From an uncultured Bacilli bacterium (lineage in GTDB: Bacteria; Bacillota_I; Bacilli_A; RF39; UBA660): a stretch of DNA of 6,050 bases. Shown piece after piece: positions 5,321 to 6,050 of this stretch. The position numbers and the translations under genes were made by a program. The notes beneath the pieces were generated by a model that saw nothing but the letters and a program-made list of their open reading frames with translations, searched no databases and was not told the origin of the DNA. The stretch lies in assembly GCA_947631655.1 (NCBI GenBank), contig CANRME010000075.1, positions 1 to 6,050 of the forward strand. Reading direction: 5' to 3'. Position 1 is the stretch's first letter, and each line of letters opens with the position of its first letter.

Positions 5321-5328
5321 CTTTATTT
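5304..5328. repeat. Right copy of the 25-bp direct repeat, a terminator-like hairpin
   Basis: This copy is identical to 3685-3709 and starts at the base immediately after the right terminal repeat. It supplies the transposase stop codon (TAG, 5318-5320) and, on the other strand, most of the TAA stop of the minus-strand gene (5327-5329). The loop reads TTATT on the plus strand in both copies, so this is a direct repeat and not an extension of the inverted terminal repeats. Confidence 0.93.
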
Positions 5329-5797
5329 AATATACTTTTTTATTATTAAGTTTAGGGGAGTTTTCTTGTAAATATTTTCTAATTTCATATATTTCTTGTA
5401 ATAATTCTTTTAAGTATTCGTTGGAAATGAAAGGTTTAAAAAATTTTTGAATATCTCCTAATTCTTCTAAGGAATATACCGAAAATAAGTGAGCAAATAA
5501 TTCAGGAAAATCTTTAAAAATATAAGCAAAACCTAAATACTCGATAAGCATAAAGTAAGCAGAAATATTTGTAGTATTTAATTTGTAACGTTTATTTCGA
5601 GGATTTTTATAATAAGTAACGTAATTATTGATACCTCTACGAACAAAGAAAATAGCTATTTTCTTTTTAGTGGTTTCAGAATAATTAGATTTTGATAATA
5701 AGTATAAAATATTCGCTGAAAGACCTAATTTATTAAAAGCTTTTATATAATTATAATTTTTTAATTGATCATGTATTTCTTTATCTATATCTCTCAT
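5327..5797 (-). CDS. Hypothetical protein, 156 residues
   Basis: I do not recognise this protein. It opens MRDIDKEIHDQLKNYNYIKAFNKLG, has a basic Tyr/Asn-rich middle (YVTYYKNPRNKRYKLNTTN, near residues 59-77), an aromatic stretch (YFMLIEYLGFAYIFKDFPELFAHLF, near 81-105) and a charged helical C-terminus. There is no cysteine and no clear signal peptide; the aromatic stretch is too interrupted by charges to be a confident membrane span. The ATG at 5795-5797 is preceded by GAAGG (5809-5813) with a rather long 11-nt gap, and a good promoter lies upstream. Before the insertion its stop codon would have lain within about 25 bp of the recombinase stop. The insertion leaves its coding sequence intact. 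A small helical soluble or nucleic-acid-associated protein is possible, but I have no motif for that. Confidence 0.75.
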   Translation of the reverse strand: MRDIDKEIHDQLKNYNYIKAFNKLGLSANILYLLSKSNYSETTKKKIAIFFVRRGINNYVTYYKNPRNKRYKLNTTNISAYFMLIEYLGFAYIFKDFPELFAHLFSVYSLEELGDIQKFFKPFISNEYLKELLQEIYEIRKYLQENSPKLNNKKVY

Positions 5798-5828
5798 ATA
5801 ATATTCAGCCTTCTTTTTAGTGCTTTTT

Positions 5829-5857
5829 ATACTAACAAATAATTATTTCATTGTCAA
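5829..5857 (-). promoter_or_regulatory. Promoter of the 156-residue gene
   Basis: On the minus strand there is a perfect TTGACA (5852-5857), a 17-bp spacer, and TAGTAT (5829-5834) preceded by TGT to make an extended -10. The start point would be near 5822, giving a leader of about 25 nt that contains the GAAGG ribosome-binding sequence. Confidence 0.75.
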
Positions 5858-5921
5858 TAAAATTTTCGATGTAAAAAAGTGTCTAGATAGTGTTATTTTG
5901 TACAATATAAATATATACTTT

Positions 5922-5930
5922 TGATATAAT
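5922..5930 (+). promoter_or_regulatory. Extended -10 promoter of ppdK
   Basis: TGATATAAT is a perfect extended -10. No convincing -35 lies at 16-18 bp; TTGTAC (5898-5903) is 21 bp away, too far for a standard promoter. Transcription would start near 5937, about 22 nt before the ATG. The rest of the divergent gap (5858-5921) shows no clear operator, only the short palindromes TCTAGA and TTGTACAA. Confidence 0.65.
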
Positions 5931-5934
5931 AATT

Positions 5935-5950
5935 AGGTGATTAAAGGAGG
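5935..5950 (+). promoter_or_regulatory. Tandem ribosome-binding sequences of ppdK
   Basis: AGGTGAT (5935-5941) is followed closely by AAAGGAGG (5943-5950). The second is a near-perfect Shine-Dalgarno sequence 8 nt before the ATG at 5959. It is the strongest ribosome-binding site in the window and fits a highly expressed metabolic gene. Confidence 0.8.
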
Positions 5951-5958
5951 AAATTATT

Positions 5959-6050
5959 ATGGCAAAAAAATACGTCTATATGTTTAATGAAGGAAACAAA
6001 GACATGAGAGATTTATTAGGTGGTAAAGGTGCTAACTTGGCAGAAATGAC
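5959..6050 (+). CDS. ppdK: Pyruvate, phosphate dikinase, N-terminal fragment
   Basis: Thirty residues are visible before the window ends. The pattern of a lysine-rich start, VYMFNEGN, MRDLLGGKGANLAEM closely matches the start of bacterial pyruvate, phosphate dikinase (recalled Clostridium symbiosum enzyme). The GGKG glycine-rich element includes Lys23, equivalent to the ATP-contacting Lys22 there. The enzyme interconverts pyruvate, ATP and phosphate with phosphoenolpyruvate, AMP and pyrophosphate in the cytoplasm; in fermentative Firmicutes it often serves pyrophosphate-dependent glycolysis or gluconeogenesis. The related PEP synthase also has a GGKGANLAEM-type motif, but the preceding residues favour the dikinase. 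It has its own promoter and a strong ribosome-binding site and diverges from the 156-residue gene. The central phosphohistidine domain and C-terminal PEP-binding domain lie beyond the window. Confidence 0.88.
   Translation, partial: MAKKYVYMFNEGNKDMRDLLGGKGANLAEM

Noticed and set aside
3685..5328. The two 25-bp copies as a repeat array or CRISPR remnant
   Set aside because: There are only two copies, each abutting a terminal repeat of an insertion sequence; target duplication explains them fully.
1..6050. Mycoplasma-type genetic code with TGA as tryptophan
   Set aside because: All tryptophans I checked are TGG and no TGA occurs inside the genes. In an AT-rich genome using that code, TGA would be the main Trp codon.

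Overview
The window is strongly AT-rich and uses the standard code. Every tryptophan I checked is TGG, the reading frames contain no internal TGA, and the stops are TAA or TAG. With gene content of tgt, a Xer-type recombinase and ppdK, this suggests a low-GC Firmicutes/Bacillota-type chromosome, perhaps an uncultured gut Bacilli lineage such as RF39. That placement is an inference from composition and gene content only.

Layout from left to right. (1) 1-465 is an unrecognised 154-residue gene closed by an intrinsic terminator. (2) 538-1948 is an operon of tgt (tRNA-guanine transglycosylase) and an overlapping small gene for an exported 98-residue protein. (3) A minus-strand gene of unknown function (1973-2641) converges on that operon, with a terminator hairpin between them. 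(4) A divergent promoter region (2642-2802) carries clear promoters for both strands and a perfect inverted repeat. (5) 2803-3690 encodes a complete XerC/XerD-like tyrosine recombinase. (6) 3710-5303 is a complete, apparently intact 1594-bp insertion sequence with an IS1182-like DDE transposase. (7) 5327-5797 is a second unknown minus-strand gene, divergent from (8) the start of ppdK (pyruvate, phosphate dikinase), which runs off the window at 6050.

The most informative structure is how the insertion sequence sits. It is flanked on both sides by the same 25-bp sequence in direct orientation, and that sequence is exactly one hairpin (10-bp arms, 5-nt loop). Removing the element and one copy gives a tight convergent junction in which the hairpin touches the stop codons of both xer and the facing minus-strand gene, so it was probably their shared bidirectional terminator. 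The insertion duplicated the whole hairpin, leaving each neighbour with its own copy. The element has terminator-like hairpins facing inward at both ends. Its transposase frame has no stop of its own before the right terminal repeat: it reads through the repeat and stops on a TAG supplied by the duplicated hairpin. No CRISPR array, tRNA, rRNA or riboswitch was seen.
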